From contig NZ_KI912183.1 of the NCBI RefSeq assembly GCF_000189755.2, positions 1,552,257 to 1,616,256 on the forward strand: a stretch of DNA of 64,000 nt. The letters are read 5' to 3'. The notes beneath the pieces are model-generated. The model was given only the letters and a program-made list of their open reading frames with translations. It was not told where the DNA came from and did no database searches. Positions 7,055 through 15,822 of this stretch are shown piece after piece. A program made the position numbers and the translations under genes. Position 1 is the first letter of the stretch. Every line of letters starts with the position of its first letter. This DNA is from Desulfotomaculum nigrificans DSM 574. GTDB taxonomy: Bacteria > Bacillota > Desulfotomaculia > Desulfotomaculales > Desulfotomaculaceae.

Positions 7055-7707
7055 CTCAATCTTATAAATACCTTCTATTTACTTTTCCTTTTAGCTTGCG
7101 CTAAAAATTACCTTTCAAAAGCTCATAGTTTATATACTTTCAACATCTTACCTAAGGTAAAAAACTTTCCTTAGGCCACAACTTTTCAGGATAGGTTGTT
7201 CCTATCAGATGAAGGTGAAAAAAGTCATACTACACCTATCCTCAAACGGGACCTTTCTCGTAACACCGCCTGGAGCAGCCCGCCCTTCCAGTGTTTGCGG
7301 TGCTTAGGGCAGCTTGTTTTAACGGTCCTGCCTTAGGTGCATACCCCGTCGAGAGCCCACCTCGCCTGCACCAACCTGTTAAAGGTTTTCAGTCCCGAGA
7401 CCTGTTCTAGCCGGTCCCTGCCAGGTTTTGCTTTGCTCATCGCCACACAAAACCATGTTGCCCATCCTATCGTGCGGGTCATGACGTCCGGTTTTGCTCT
7501 TCGCCACCCCGGATTTCACAGCTTGCTCTTCGCCTCACTGTGCGCTCCTAAGGATTCCCTTTGCTCTTCGCCACAGTCTTTCCTTAGGCCGAAAGTTCTC
7601 AACCCAATTTTTGCTCTTCGCCTAAAATCAGGTTCCAGTACTTCCAACTGTTTTAAGCTGGGTTCGCTTAAAAGAGAACTTTTTGAAAATAGGTTTATTT
7701 TGTACTT
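6985..7707 (-). ncRNA. Candidate large structured noncoding RNA with repeated loop motif
   Basis: A gene-free stretch of about 720 nt with a strong minus-strand promoter at one end and a strong terminator at the other. GGCGAAGAGCAA (once as GGCGATGAGCAA) occurs five times between 7430 and 7625. At least four copies sit in the apical loop of a hairpin whose stems differ in sequence (CACAG/CTGTG, TCCGG/CCGGA, GGTTTTG/CAAAACC, CCTGATTTT/AAATTGGG with wobbles); a fifth lies within CCTAAGGA/TCCTTAGG. An outer helix AAAGTTCTC/GAGAACTTT closes the first. Different stems with a constant loop point to RNA structure. Size and design recall ornate large bacterial RNAs such as GOLLD or ROOL, but I cannot match it to any family. 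Confidence 0.6.
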
Positions 7708-7713
7708 GATTTT

Positions 7714-7743
7714 AATATAATTTCATTTTCTTATTATTGTCAA
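7714..7743 (-). promoter_or_regulatory. Strong sigma-A promoter for the large RNA
   Basis: Minus strand: TTGACA at 7743-7738 and TATATT at 7719-7714 with an 18-bp spacer (17 if the -10 is read as TTATAT). The -35 box overlaps the stop codon of the upstream gene. Transcription would begin near 7707. Confidence 0.7.
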
Positions 7744-8513
7744 GTGTTTTCTTTGGCCTCTGACAAATCATACACTTTGTTGTTTTGGGATAGCTTTGCC
7801 AGGAAGAATTGAATCTGGTCTTTAATTCCTAGTTCATCGGCTATTTTGCTGTCGTAAAGTATGATCTTATCAACCACCTTATCTCTGAACAAACTTTGCA
7901 CCCCTTCATGCACAGCCCTTTCTACTATATCCTCAAAAAACAGCAGGTTATTGGGGATGTTTTTTATTCCTTCATTGGCCGCGTAAATATTTCTTCTGGC
8001 TATGGCGATACGCTCATCAAAGCTGGAGGTGTAGGGCAATTTTTGGTAGGGTATCCCTGCCTCCTGTAGGGCAAAAATGCCGCCGGTATCGACGATGTAA
8101 ATGCTGTCAAATACCTGATTCCATTTACTATCTACAGCTGTGTTGCGGCAAAATAACCCCCGGCTGATACCTTCTTCTAATAATCTGAATGTTTCTGTAT
8201 AGCTCAAACCTGTTAATCTAGTTAGCTGTCCTGCCGTTAATACCTGGAATTTGTTTAAGGTGATCAGCAGTTGTAAATGCATTTCATTCAAAAGCCAGGC
8301 TCGGAAAAAGCCGGCTATGGTTTCAGGATAACAGTACCCTGAAATTTCTGGTTTTTCATCTTCAGCTAACTTAAGCCCCAGATTGTACCGTTCTCCTTTG
8401 ACGTCGTGTATCTTTGAGCAGATATACCATGTTTCGTATTTGTTTCTTAAATGCACTTTTACCCACCTCGTCTTAAAATAAAAGCATCCTTTCATGTAAA
8501 GGGGTTCCGTCAT
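7740..8513 (-). CDS. Winged-helix protein, possibly replication-relaxation type
   Basis: 257 residues. A central segment, FQVLTAGQLTRLTGLSYTETFRLLEEGISRGLF, has the spacing of a winged helix-turn-helix, and the downstream region is alpha/beta. The pattern resembles Replic_Relax-type proteins carried by Firmicute conjugative elements, but I am not certain. It overlaps the upstream gene (stop at 8473) by 41 bp, suggesting translational coupling; there is no good binding site at either ATG 8513 or ATG 8495. Probable DNA-binding accessory or plasmid-processing protein. Confidence 0.5.
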   Translation of the reverse strand: MTEPLYMKGCFYFKTRWVKVHLRNKYETWYICSKIHDVKGERYNLGLKLAEDEKPEISGYCYPETIAGFFRAWLLNEMHLQLLITLNKFQVLTAGQLTRLTGLSYTETFRLLEEGISRGLFCRNTAVDSKWNQVFDSIYIVDTGGIFALQEAGIPYQKLPYTSSFDERIAIARRNIYAANEGIKNIPNNLLFFEDIVERAVHEGVQSLFRDKVVDKIILYDSKIADELGIKDQIQFFLAKLSQNNKVYDLSEAKENT

Positions 8514-9135
8514 TATCTAATAATCGCATGTCAGAGGTGATTTGTTTGGTTTGTTTGGTTCCAGCCATTATTGTTTTTGCTTCATCGTCTGTTGGGAAAA
8601 TTATTAATTGTGCATCCGGGTGTGGTTTTTCTCCTCGCCTGGGAGCATCAATAATCATTTTTGACAGTTCCTTGGTTGCCCGGTTGATATAGCTCATTTC
8701 CGCCATTACCGGAGTATCTTTGCTTCTGATAAGCCGCCAGCCAAAGCCCGGTACTTCTTTTTTAGCTAAAGCGTAAAAAAGACTTAAAGTAGCCAAACGG
8801 CATGCTTCATTAGGATCCTTGGGAGGCCTGGAATCCATGGTCATATAAATCTTAAAAATGGCATTGTTTCCTGATACACTAATCCAGCGGATCAATCCTG
8901 CATACCAGAGGCTGTTAATTGACTTATTAACTGCATATCTGTTTTCTTTTATAAGGTTTGCTAAAGACAGGCTCAATAAAAATTCCGCCTCCTCCATATA
9001 CTGCAGCACTTCAAAAGCACGTCCACCGAAGTCCTGGGATATTATTTCCACCGGCAGCCGGGACATGCTTACGGCTGTGCCGTAAGCAAAGGCGCTGTCC
9101 CGGGGTCTGGCTTCTTTTTTCTTTGTATCCTGCAT
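8473..9135 (-). CDS. Hypothetical DNA-binding-like protein
   Basis: 220 residues. Residues around 45-95 (LQYMEEAEFLLSLSLANL through NKSINSLWYAGLIRWI) look like a winged helix with recognition helix and wing. The C-terminus is mixed alpha/beta without a family match. The start has a good site, GGAAAGGAG, eight bases upstream. It is the first gene of a coupled pair with the 7740-8513 gene and lies downstream of the S1-domain gene, so the pair may act in DNA processing or regulation of transfer. Confidence 0.45.
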   Translation of the reverse strand: MQDTKKKEARPRDSAFAYGTAVSMSRLPVEIISQDFGGRAFEVLQYMEEAEFLLSLSLANLIKENRYAVNKSINSLWYAGLIRWISVSGNNAIFKIYMTMDSRPPKDPNEACRLATLSLFYALAKKEVPGFGWRLIRSKDTPVMAEMSYINRATKELSKMIIDAPRRGEKPHPDAQLIIFPTDDEAKTIMAGTKQTKQITSDMRLLDNDGTPLHERMLLF

Positions 9136-9155
9136 TTTAGTTCTCCTTTCCTAAT

Positions 9156-10049
9156 TTACTTGTACACGCCGGTGCTTATCTTTTCTCCCCTGCTGTTGCT
9201 GGCTTGTTTGCTGCGCCGTTTCCGGGAAAATAATTTTTGGCGACGGCGTTGCAGTGTTTTCTTAGGATCCCATTCCACCAGGTGCAGTTTTCTTTCTTTT
9301 ACATCAAAGGCTGCTACTTGGAATTCAAGTTTGTCACCCACTGCAAATGTATCCTTGGCCCGGTATGGGGCAATACCTATCAGACCAGGTTTTACTGCCA
9401 CAAAAGTTGTGGTATCTCTGGTACCCACGATGGTTCCAACCACCACTTCTCCTCTTTCAAACTGCCATTTAGCCCAGGGATCAATTGGTTCTACGGTAAT
9501 GGTTTTTTCTTGTTTGTCGACGCCTGTCACTATTACATTGACTACGCTTCCCATTCGGTACTGCACGTCCAGCGGTACGCCATCGGACAGCCGTGCCTTT
9601 TCAATGGGCAGTTTGACAATAACTCCTCCGCCGATATCCAGCAGGACACTGCGCTCCCCTACCGCCTTAACCACTGAACTGATTTCTTCTCCTTCTGTTA
9701 CTTGGTTTATCAGTTTGTTTAAAGCAATATTTACTGCTTCTTTGCGGCTGGCTGCCACCAGGTTTTCTTTCCTGTTTACTGCGATTACTTTGACAGAGAT
9801 AGGTTGTCCAATGAAGGTTTTCATAGATGTCTTGTCCGGCAGTCCTGATTCATCAGCCGGAACTAAACCGGTAATACCCGGTGCGTTATCAAATTCAATC
9901 TCCCAGGTTTCTCCCTGTCCGTTGATGTGGCGTACCCGAACCACTCTTGCTGTGATTATAGTGCCGTAAGTTTTAGCTTCGTAGATGGGACCCCATACGT
10001 CAAGTTCTCTTAATTCCAGTCCTTCAGGAGCCAGTTTAAAGTTTTGCAT
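9156..10049 (-). CDS. S1-domain RNA-binding protein
   Basis: 297 residues with about three S1-type OB repeats. The clearest is GEVVVGTIVGTRDTTTFVAVKPGLIGIAPYR with FAVGDKLEFQVAAFDVKERKLHL after it; two earlier repeats start near residues 28 and 120. The C-terminal tail is strongly basic (QRRRQKLFSRKRRSKQ), likely to strengthen nucleic-acid binding. Plasmid relatives of ribosomal protein S1 are uncommon. The gene lies just after the VirD4 gene and an intrinsic terminator, with about 30 bp between the terminator T-run and ATG. An RNA chaperone or translation modulator is an inference. Confidence 0.65.
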   Translation of the reverse strand: MQNFKLAPEGLELRELDVWGPIYEAKTYGTIITARVVRVRHINGQGETWEIEFDNAPGITGLVPADESGLPDKTSMKTFIGQPISVKVIAVNRKENLVAASRKEAVNIALNKLINQVTEGEEISSVVKAVGERSVLLDIGGGVIVKLPIEKARLSDGVPLDVQYRMGSVVNVIVTGVDKQEKTITVEPIDPWAKWQFERGEVVVGTIVGTRDTTTFVAVKPGLIGIAPYRAKDTFAVGDKLEFQVAAFDVKERKLHLVEWDPKKTLQRRRQKLFSRKRRSKQASNSRGEKISTGVYK

Positions 10050-10074
10050 ATTTGACCACCCTTTCGTTTTTGAA

Positions 10075-10107
10075 TTTTAAAAATAGATCCCGGAACAACC
10101 GGGATCT
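10075..10107 (-). terminator. Intrinsic terminator between virD4 and the S1-domain gene
   Basis: Perfect 9-bp stem AGATCCCGG/CCGGGATCT (10085-10107) followed on the minus strand by ATTTTTAAAA. It directly follows the virD4 stop codon and leaves no room for a promoter before the next gene. Confidence 0.75.
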
Positions 10108-10109
10108 CA

Positions 10110-12380
10110 TTACCAAGGAACGTTATTTTTCTTTGGAGTATCTTTTGTATCAACAATAAAGTCTTCAATATCGCTGCCGGGATGATCTGTTCTAACTGTT
10201 TCTCCAGCATTTTCTTGTTTTTGTTGATCATCCAAAGCAGCTGTCTGTGTTGTTGTAGCTACTTGACAGCTATATTGGTCATGTTGCCTATTTTGTTGAT
10301 TAAAACTTACCTTTTCAGCAGTTTTCTTTTGGGAGAATAATAATGGTTCTGAGAACGAATTTGTTTGTTTCTCATCAAAGGAATTTTCTCCGTCAACGTC
10401 CGGTTTGCTGACATTAAAATTCCTGGCCGGTATAAATTCGTTAACTGGCAGCATACCGCATGAAATAATTTCTTTAGCTTGTGGCAGTTCTGTCCAGCCA
10501 ATTTTTCTTAGAAAGGCCGGATAGCTCCACTGTAAAAGGGCAATGCAGTCTTTGGGACCAATCCTTAGTATTTCGCTCACGGTCATTAATGGCCGTTCTA
10601 TTATCGTTCGTGTTTTCTTCTTTAACTCAAAGACATGTTTTATTGGGACTGTTGTATCTTCACTGGTATGCTCGGCTTCCACTGCTGCGCTGCCAAGTTT
10701 TTCGCTGAACATTTTGGCCAGTTCACTGTCTGCCGGGGCTATACCTATCAGCATTACTGTCGGGCAGTTGCCCAGGATGGTTTTTGCTTCTTGGACACCG
10801 TAGACGTATTCCAACTGGGAAGGGGTTTGCAGGATCATTTGTATGTGAATCCCTTTACTCCTGGCAGTTGAAATAATTTCCGGCAGGCCCGGTATCATAC
10901 CGACATTGGCCATTTCATCCCAAATGTTGCGGACTTTGACCGGCAGTGTTTGTCCGGGACTATTAAATGCCAATTTATCCAGTCTTTTAAAGAGGAATTT
11001 ATAGAATATGGATAAAATTGGCCTTAAATAGACGCCTTCGCCGCTGGTAGGAATGATCAGGAATAGAGCTGTTTTCTTCTTGCCAATCTCATCAAGTTTT
11101 ATTTCTTGTTCTGAAAGTAGTGCGGCCAGTGGGTCGGTGGTCAGGTTTTTTAATACTGCAGTGAGGTTTGATTGGGCATATCCATAGTTTTCTTTTACGA
11201 CACCGCGCCAGCGTTCATAGATGGTGGAGCTGATTTTCCCGGCTTTATATGCGTCTCTGAAACGAACCTCTAGTTTTTCTGCCGGCCAGGCAGATAAGGT
11301 CATAATGGATCGCATATGCTGCTGTTCTATGGGAAAGTCGCCTTTCAGGAGGCCGATGAAGGCCTCCATTAGTTCCATAGCTTTTAACATGAAATATGAT
11401 TTACTGTCGCTGGCGGCATTTCGGGATAAGGTATCTACCATTTCTGATATTTCAGCATCGTTCTCACATTCAAGAACAGGGTTCCAGCGGTGGCTGTGTT
11501 CTGGTGTCATAAAGTTTAACGCCCATACATTTTCGTATCCCTTCTTTTTAAGCCATTTGGCAAAGGTTGTAAATAGTTCTCCTTTGGGGTCAATGACTAC
11601 CAGGGATTGTCCCTCGGCGGCGGCTGCCACAATATTGCTGGAAACAAAGCTGAAGGATTTACCTGATCCAGTTCCGCCGTAGGCAATGCAGTGAGGCGCC
11701 GTTTTGGGTGTGTTTTTCAGTACTGTAGGCATTTTTTCAAAATTAACCCGGACAATTTTCCCTTCCAGTTCGCCAATCAGGTTGCCGCCGGGAAATTTTA
11801 TTTTATTTCCCGGGTTGTTTTCCGGTGACACCGGCGGCCCGAATTCACAGAAGCTTTTAAGGTCTTTTAATGACGCCCATCGTGATGTACCATAGGCTGA
11901 GTTGTTAACGATTTTAAGGCCGTGTATCATGTTAGAGTTGTTTTTGTTTTGTTTGTGTTTTCTCAGAAATATTACTCCTGCTGCCACAGGGATTGTTAAA
12001 AATAAATTTAACCACCGCCAGATGTTCCGCACGTCCGGGTGGATTAATTCTCCATCCGGTTTTTTTAGCCAAGCTAATCCCGTTTGCACAGGGTGTTCTA
12101 AAACATATGGCATCATTTTACTGTGAGCTTTGGCTGCCGCTATTTCTTCCGGTGAAGCCAGAACATTAAAGGCCTTCATACTCCAGCTGATATCATGGAT
12201 GAAAGCCGCCAGGCTGCCTATGGCCCACACGTCTGCGATATAGAGAAGAGGTATGGCCACCGGCAGCCCGGCTGTGATGAGTACGGCTTTTTTATGTTTC
12301 TTTACCCAGGGCGGCAGTTCTATGTCACGGGCAGCTTTGATTGTTTTTAAGGCAGGCTTAAGTTTATCCGGCAGTCTCAA
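10110..12380 (-). CDS. virD4: VirD4/TraG-type conjugation coupling protein
   Basis: A 756-residue inner-membrane ATPase that brings the relaxase-DNA complex to the transfer channel. Two membrane segments lie near residues 33-60 and 121-140. The Walker A motif GGTGSGKS is at about 235-242, followed by VVIDPKGE; the Walker B region is VRNIWDEMANVG, and STARSKGIHIQMILQTPSQL is the typical sensor region. The C-terminal 150 residues are variable and polar, possibly for substrate recognition. TTG 12380 is supported by GAAGGTG six bases upstream, and the gene overlaps the AbrB-like gene by 17 bp. Confidence 0.9.
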   Translation of the reverse strand: MRLPDKLKPALKTIKAARDIELPPWVKKHKKAVLITAGLPVAIPLLYIADVWAIGSLAAFIHDISWSMKAFNVLASPEEIAAAKAHSKMMPYVLEHPVQTGLAWLKKPDGELIHPDVRNIWRWLNLFLTIPVAAGVIFLRKHKQNKNNSNMIHGLKIVNNSAYGTSRWASLKDLKSFCEFGPPVSPENNPGNKIKFPGGNLIGELEGKIVRVNFEKMPTVLKNTPKTAPHCIAYGGTGSGKSFSFVSSNIVAAAAEGQSLVVIDPKGELFTTFAKWLKKKGYENVWALNFMTPEHSHRWNPVLECENDAEISEMVDTLSRNAASDSKSYFMLKAMELMEAFIGLLKGDFPIEQQHMRSIMTLSAWPAEKLEVRFRDAYKAGKISSTIYERWRGVVKENYGYAQSNLTAVLKNLTTDPLAALLSEQEIKLDEIGKKKTALFLIIPTSGEGVYLRPILSIFYKFLFKRLDKLAFNSPGQTLPVKVRNIWDEMANVGMIPGLPEIISTARSKGIHIQMILQTPSQLEYVYGVQEAKTILGNCPTVMLIGIAPADSELAKMFSEKLGSAAVEAEHTSEDTTVPIKHVFELKKKTRTIIERPLMTVSEILRIGPKDCIALLQWSYPAFLRKIGWTELPQAKEIISCGMLPVNEFIPARNFNVSKPDVDGENSFDEKQTNSFSEPLLFSQKKTAEKVSFNQQNRQHDQYSCQVATTTQTAALDDQQKQENAGETVRTDHPGSDIEDFIVDTKDTPKKNNVPW

Positions 12381-12747
12381 TCACGGCACCTTCTTTCTGG
12401 CGTGTAATGTCGTAAGGCACAATTCTCATGGCCAGTTGGTTGTCTACGCCCAGGGCGTCTAAAACCTCCCTGCGGACGTAGACGTAGCCTATTTCTCCCA
12501 GTTCATTCAAGTTTTCGCTGAAACGAATGCAAGCCTCGTATTCTTTGTTGATTTTCAAAGAGGTAATATATCCGCCCGGGGGCAGGTATTTTTTGTCGGT
12601 ATCCAGTTGGACCAGGATTTCATCAGCAATTCCCAGTCGGTTTTTTAGTTGATGGGGGATATAAATTCTGCCGATCCTATTCATGCCTTCGGTAAACACT
12701 GTTTTGTTGGGTGTTTTCTTGTAGTACCTCATGTAAAAGCTGTACAT
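12364..12747 (-). CDS. AbrB/SpoVT-like protein with two swapped-hairpin segments
   Basis: 127 residues. Two segments look like AbrB-type swapped-hairpin half-domains: MNRIGRIYIPHQLKNRLGI near residues 22-40 and LGEIGYVYVRREVLDALGV near 90-108. AbrB-like proteins bind DNA as dimers; carrying both halves in one chain would be unusual. A good site AAAGGAGATG lies before ATG 12747. It lies between topB and virD4 in one operon, so it may regulate the transfer genes. Confidence 0.55.
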   Translation of the reverse strand: MYSFYMRYYKKTPNKTVFTEGMNRIGRIYIPHQLKNRLGIADEILVQLDTDKKYLPPGGYITSLKINKEYEACIRFSENLNELGEIGYVYVRREVLDALGVDNQLAMRIVPYDITRQKEGAVIETAG

Positions 12748-12764
12748 GGGTTCATCTCCTTTCT

Positions 12765-15161
12765 TTATCTGTTTTTCCTGGTAAACTCAAATTCAACTTT
12801 ACCGTTACTAATAACCAGAGCGGCCGCAAATTCCTTGCCGGCTTTACTTTTAAATCCTTTTAAAACACTGGAACGGCCTTTAGCCAGCAGTTCTTTGACA
12901 ACGGTAATTCCGATTTTCTTTCCTGAGATTTCCTTCCAGATGGTGAATTTACAACCATCTTGATAGCCTGAGCATCCAAATCCCCGGCTGTTTTCAACCA
13001 CATCTCTGCCGCAGATAGGGCATTTACCCAGAGAGTTTTTGCTGGTTTTTTCCGGCGATTGGGATCTGTCCGGAAAGTTAAACTCGATCTTGCCGCCTTC
13101 CCCAATGACTAATATCGCATCAAAGGTTTTTCCAGACTTTCCTTTGAAGCCTTTGATAATTCCCGTTTTACCCTTGGATAACAGGTCCCCGGCTTGTTTT
13201 GGGCTGATCTTTTTACCGGCTATTTCTTTCCAGATGGTGAATTTGCACCCGTCTTTGTACCCTGAACACCCGTAACTTTTGGATGTTTCTATCACGTCCC
13301 GGCCGCAAACCGGGCAAGTGCCAAGAGCTTTCTTTTCCGTGGCAATGCTGATGGCTGTTTCTTGATTCCGGGCCAGTTCCACCAGTTCCCTGGTATATTC
13401 ACATATACTCTTCATCCATGCCGCGCTGTTTTCTTGTCCTTGCTCGATCCGCCGCAGGCCTTCTTCCCAGGTTGCAGTCATCTCAACTGATTTCAGCTGC
13501 TCCGGCACCAGGTCAATCAGGGTTATGCCTTTTGGGGTCGGGACCAGGTTCTTTTTATCACGGTTGATGTAGCCAACTTTTATCAATCGTTCGATGATAG
13601 CCGCCCGGGTAGCAGGTGTGCCAATGCCACCGGCCTCCTTCAGCACCTCGGCCATTTCCCTGTCTTCAGTAAACCGGCCGGCACTCTCCATAGCTGCCAG
13701 TAGCGTTGCTTCTGTAAATCGTCTGGGTGGTTTAGTCTGTTTTTCCACTGGCTCTGCATTTGCTACCACTACATTTTCCCCTTCACTTAGAGGCGGCAGG
13801 TGCTGGTCTTCCTGCTCTTCATCGTCTTCTTTTTGCTCCTGCTGTTGATCACGCCACAGAACTTTCCAGCCAGCGGCCAGCTCCACTTTACCCTTAGAGC
13901 CGAAAGTTTCACCGGCTGCCTGGGTAACAACTTCAGTTACGGCATACCTGGCCTCCGGGTAGAATATGCTTAAAAACCGCCGCACCACCAAGTCATATAT
14001 TTTTTCTTCTTGATCGTTCAACTGCACTTCGGCCGGGTTTCTGTCTGTGGGGACAATGGCATGGTGGTCGGTGATTTTGGCATCGTCCACGTATCTTTTA
14101 TTCAGGACCGGTACTTCTGCAGGGATAAAACCCTTATAGCCCGGCAGGTTTTGCAGTGCTGATAAACGTCCGGCTAAGGTTGCAACCATGGCAGTGGACA
14201 GGTGACGGCTGTCGGTACGGGGATAGGTCAGTAGTTTGTGCTTTTCATACAGGGCCTGGGCAATATCCAGTGTCTGCTGGGCTGTATAGCCGTACCGCCG
14301 GTTGGCTTCTTTTTGCAGGTCGTTAAGGTTAAATAAAAAAGGCGGCTGTTCTTTGGCCTCCTTCTGCACTAAAGTTATGATTTTCCCTACACCTTCACGG
14401 GCAACTTTGTCTGCCAGTGCTCTGGCAGTTTGAGAATCATTGAGCCTGCAGGTTTCTTTGGTGAACCATTTGCCCCGGTAGGTTCCTCCGTTGACCTGAA
14501 AACCTGCGTAAACTTCCCAGTATGGCTTTGACACAAAGTTTTGTATCTCCCTTTCCCTGCTGACCACCAGGTTTAGGGTTGGGGTCTGCACCCGCCCCAC
14601 CGACAGTACGGTGTTGTGCCGTACTGAAAAGGCCCTGGTACCGTTAATGCCTACCAGCCAGTCCGCCTGGCTGCGGGCTTCGGCGGCTGCTGCCAGGTTG
14701 TTGTATTCCCTGCCGTCCCGTAAGGCAGCAAAGGCGGCTTTTACCGCCGACGGCGTTGTTTCGGACAGCCACAGTCTTTTAATTGGCTTCCGGCAGTTGC
14801 AGTACCGGTAGATCCGGCGGAAGATTAATTCACCTTCCCTTCCGGCATCGCAGGCGTTTATCACCTGGACTACTTCCGGTAGGTTGAGCAGTTTTTTCAG
14901 CGCCCGCAGCTGTTTGGCAGATGAGCCGCTAATCTCTGTAAGTTTGAAGGGGTCAGGGATGATAGGCAGGGTTTCTAAAGCCCATTTGGTAAGGGCCGGG
15001 TCGTAGACGGCCGGGTCGGCCAGTTCCACCAGATGGCCAAAGGCCCAGGAAATCAGGTATTCGCTGTTTTCCAGGTAGCCGTCCTTGCTTTCGAATCTGC
15101 CTAAAACTGAGGTAATATCTTTTGCTACGGATGGTTTCTCGGTTATTACTAAGGTTTTCAA
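12765..15161 (-). CDS. topB: DNA topoisomerase III
   Basis: 798 residues, a complete type IA topoisomerase. The N-terminal Toprim domain starts MKTLVITEKPSVAKDI and contains NACDAGREGELIF near 102-114. The catalytic tyrosine is Tyr313 in LLTYPRTDSRHL. Two C-terminal zinc-binding repeats (CPVCGRDV...CSGYKDGC and CPICGRDV...CSGYQDGC) follow, with about 40-residue linkers after each. TopB is often carried by conjugative elements to resolve replication or transfer intermediates. TTG 15161 is preceded by AGGAGGTG at seven bases. Confidence 0.92.
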   Translation of the reverse strand: MKTLVITEKPSVAKDITSVLGRFESKDGYLENSEYLISWAFGHLVELADPAVYDPALTKWALETLPIIPDPFKLTEISGSSAKQLRALKKLLNLPEVVQVINACDAGREGELIFRRIYRYCNCRKPIKRLWLSETTPSAVKAAFAALRDGREYNNLAAAAEARSQADWLVGINGTRAFSVRHNTVLSVGRVQTPTLNLVVSREREIQNFVSKPYWEVYAGFQVNGGTYRGKWFTKETCRLNDSQTARALADKVAREGVGKIITLVQKEAKEQPPFLFNLNDLQKEANRRYGYTAQQTLDIAQALYEKHKLLTYPRTDSRHLSTAMVATLAGRLSALQNLPGYKGFIPAEVPVLNKRYVDDAKITDHHAIVPTDRNPAEVQLNDQEEKIYDLVVRRFLSIFYPEARYAVTEVVTQAAGETFGSKGKVELAAGWKVLWRDQQQEQKEDDEEQEDQHLPPLSEGENVVVANAEPVEKQTKPPRRFTEATLLAAMESAGRFTEDREMAEVLKEAGGIGTPATRAAIIERLIKVGYINRDKKNLVPTPKGITLIDLVPEQLKSVEMTATWEEGLRRIEQGQENSAAWMKSICEYTRELVELARNQETAISIATEKKALGTCPVCGRDVIETSKSYGCSGYKDGCKFTIWKEIAGKKISPKQAGDLLSKGKTGIIKGFKGKSGKTFDAILVIGEGGKIEFNFPDRSQSPEKTSKNSLGKCPICGRDVVENSRGFGCSGYQDGCKFTIWKEISGKKIGITVVKELLAKGRSSVLKGFKSKAGKEFAAALVISNGKVEFEFTRKNR

Positions 15162-15194
15162 GTAATCGCACCTCCTGTTATTGTTTTTATACTT

Positions 15195-15292
15195 CAGCCG
15201 CCAGGAAAACCCTGGACTATAGTCCGGGGGTATGCGGCGGTAGCAGCCTGGATGAACCGAGAAGCCTCACGTTTCAACGTGGGGAGTCGTCA
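15195..15292 (+). ncRNA. Solo right end/omega-RNA-like scaffold of an IS605-type element, no tnpB
   Basis: Plus strand: GAAGCCTC, hairpin CACGTT-TC-AACGTG (15268-15281), then GGGAGTCGTCA. The right end beside the complete tnpB at 57440 (minus strand) reads GAATCCTC, hairpin, GGAGGACGTCA, the same layout. Upstream parts also fold: CAGCCGCC pairs with GGCGGTAGC, and GGACTATAGTCC is a palindrome. No tnpA or tnpB remains here. It is either a decayed insertion-sequence end or a guide-RNA scaffold that could use a TnpB made elsewhere. Confidence 0.5.
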
Positions 15293-15306
15293 CGAGACTT
15301 AGGTGT

Positions 15307-15822
15307 CTAACCGGTCTCCAACATCAGCCGTTCCGCTACGCCGTTAATCAACTGGCGTATATCAGCAGGCATGATAGCCATTTCTCGTTCCCGGGCGGCG
15401 TATTGCTCATAGGCCATGCGGAATTGGCCCCGAAGCACCTCTGGTTCCTCACAGGCACACATTTCACGCCAGCCAAAACGTTTTACTACGGCGGCAGTAG
15501 CCGGGGACATCGAGGCCAAGGCCTCATCCGGCCGGTAGTAGCCATATAACCTCATGGCTCTGGTTACTTCGCCCCAAGCTTCGGACGCACTGGGCAGTCT
15601 TGGAGTAGTCAATTCTACAGCTGCTGCCCTGATTTTTCCCACCGCCGGCAGGCATGAAATTTCTTGTTCAGCCAATACTTTTTTGACGGCTGCTTTGGCG
15701 TTTTCGTAGGGTATGTCACATAACAGGTCGTGCCAGGCTTCAATGGTCCCCTGCCGAATGTCGATATTGGGATATACCGCCGTGATGTAGCTTAACAGTT
15801 TAGCTGTTTCTGTTTTAGTCAA
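15307..15822 (-). CDS. Replicative helicase loader (G39P-like)
   Basis: 171 residues. The N-terminal 65 residues (MTKTETAKLLSYITAVYPNI, then EAWHDLLCDIPYENAKAAVKKVL) match the helical N-terminal domain of phage G39P-type helicase loaders, which bring the replicative helicase to the initiator at the origin. The C-terminal part is helical and divergent. It directly follows and overlaps the initiator gene by 8 bp, the same order as SPP1 genes 38-39 and lambda O-P. TTG 15822 has GGAGGG upstream. Confidence 0.65.
   Translation of the reverse strand: MTKTETAKLLSYITAVYPNIDIRQGTIEAWHDLLCDIPYENAKAAVKKVLAEQEISCLPAVGKIRAAAVELTTPRLPSASEAWGEVTRAMRLYGYYRPDEALASMSPATAAVVKRFGWREMCACEEPEVLRGQFRMAYEQYAAREREMAIMPADIRQLINGVAERLMLETG

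Noticed and set aside
7430-7625. CRISPR array, suggested by five regularly recurring 12-nt repeats
   Set aside because: Repeats are too short, spacing is uneven and each lies in its own hairpin; no cas genes.
7337-7720. Open frame of 127 residues on the plus strand
   Set aside because: It only reflects the repeated loop motif and lacks a binding site; promoter, terminator and hairpins on the other strand support an RNA.
9160-9969. Long plus-strand frame of 269 residues
   Set aside because: It is antisense to the S1-domain gene, whose domains and start signal are clear.
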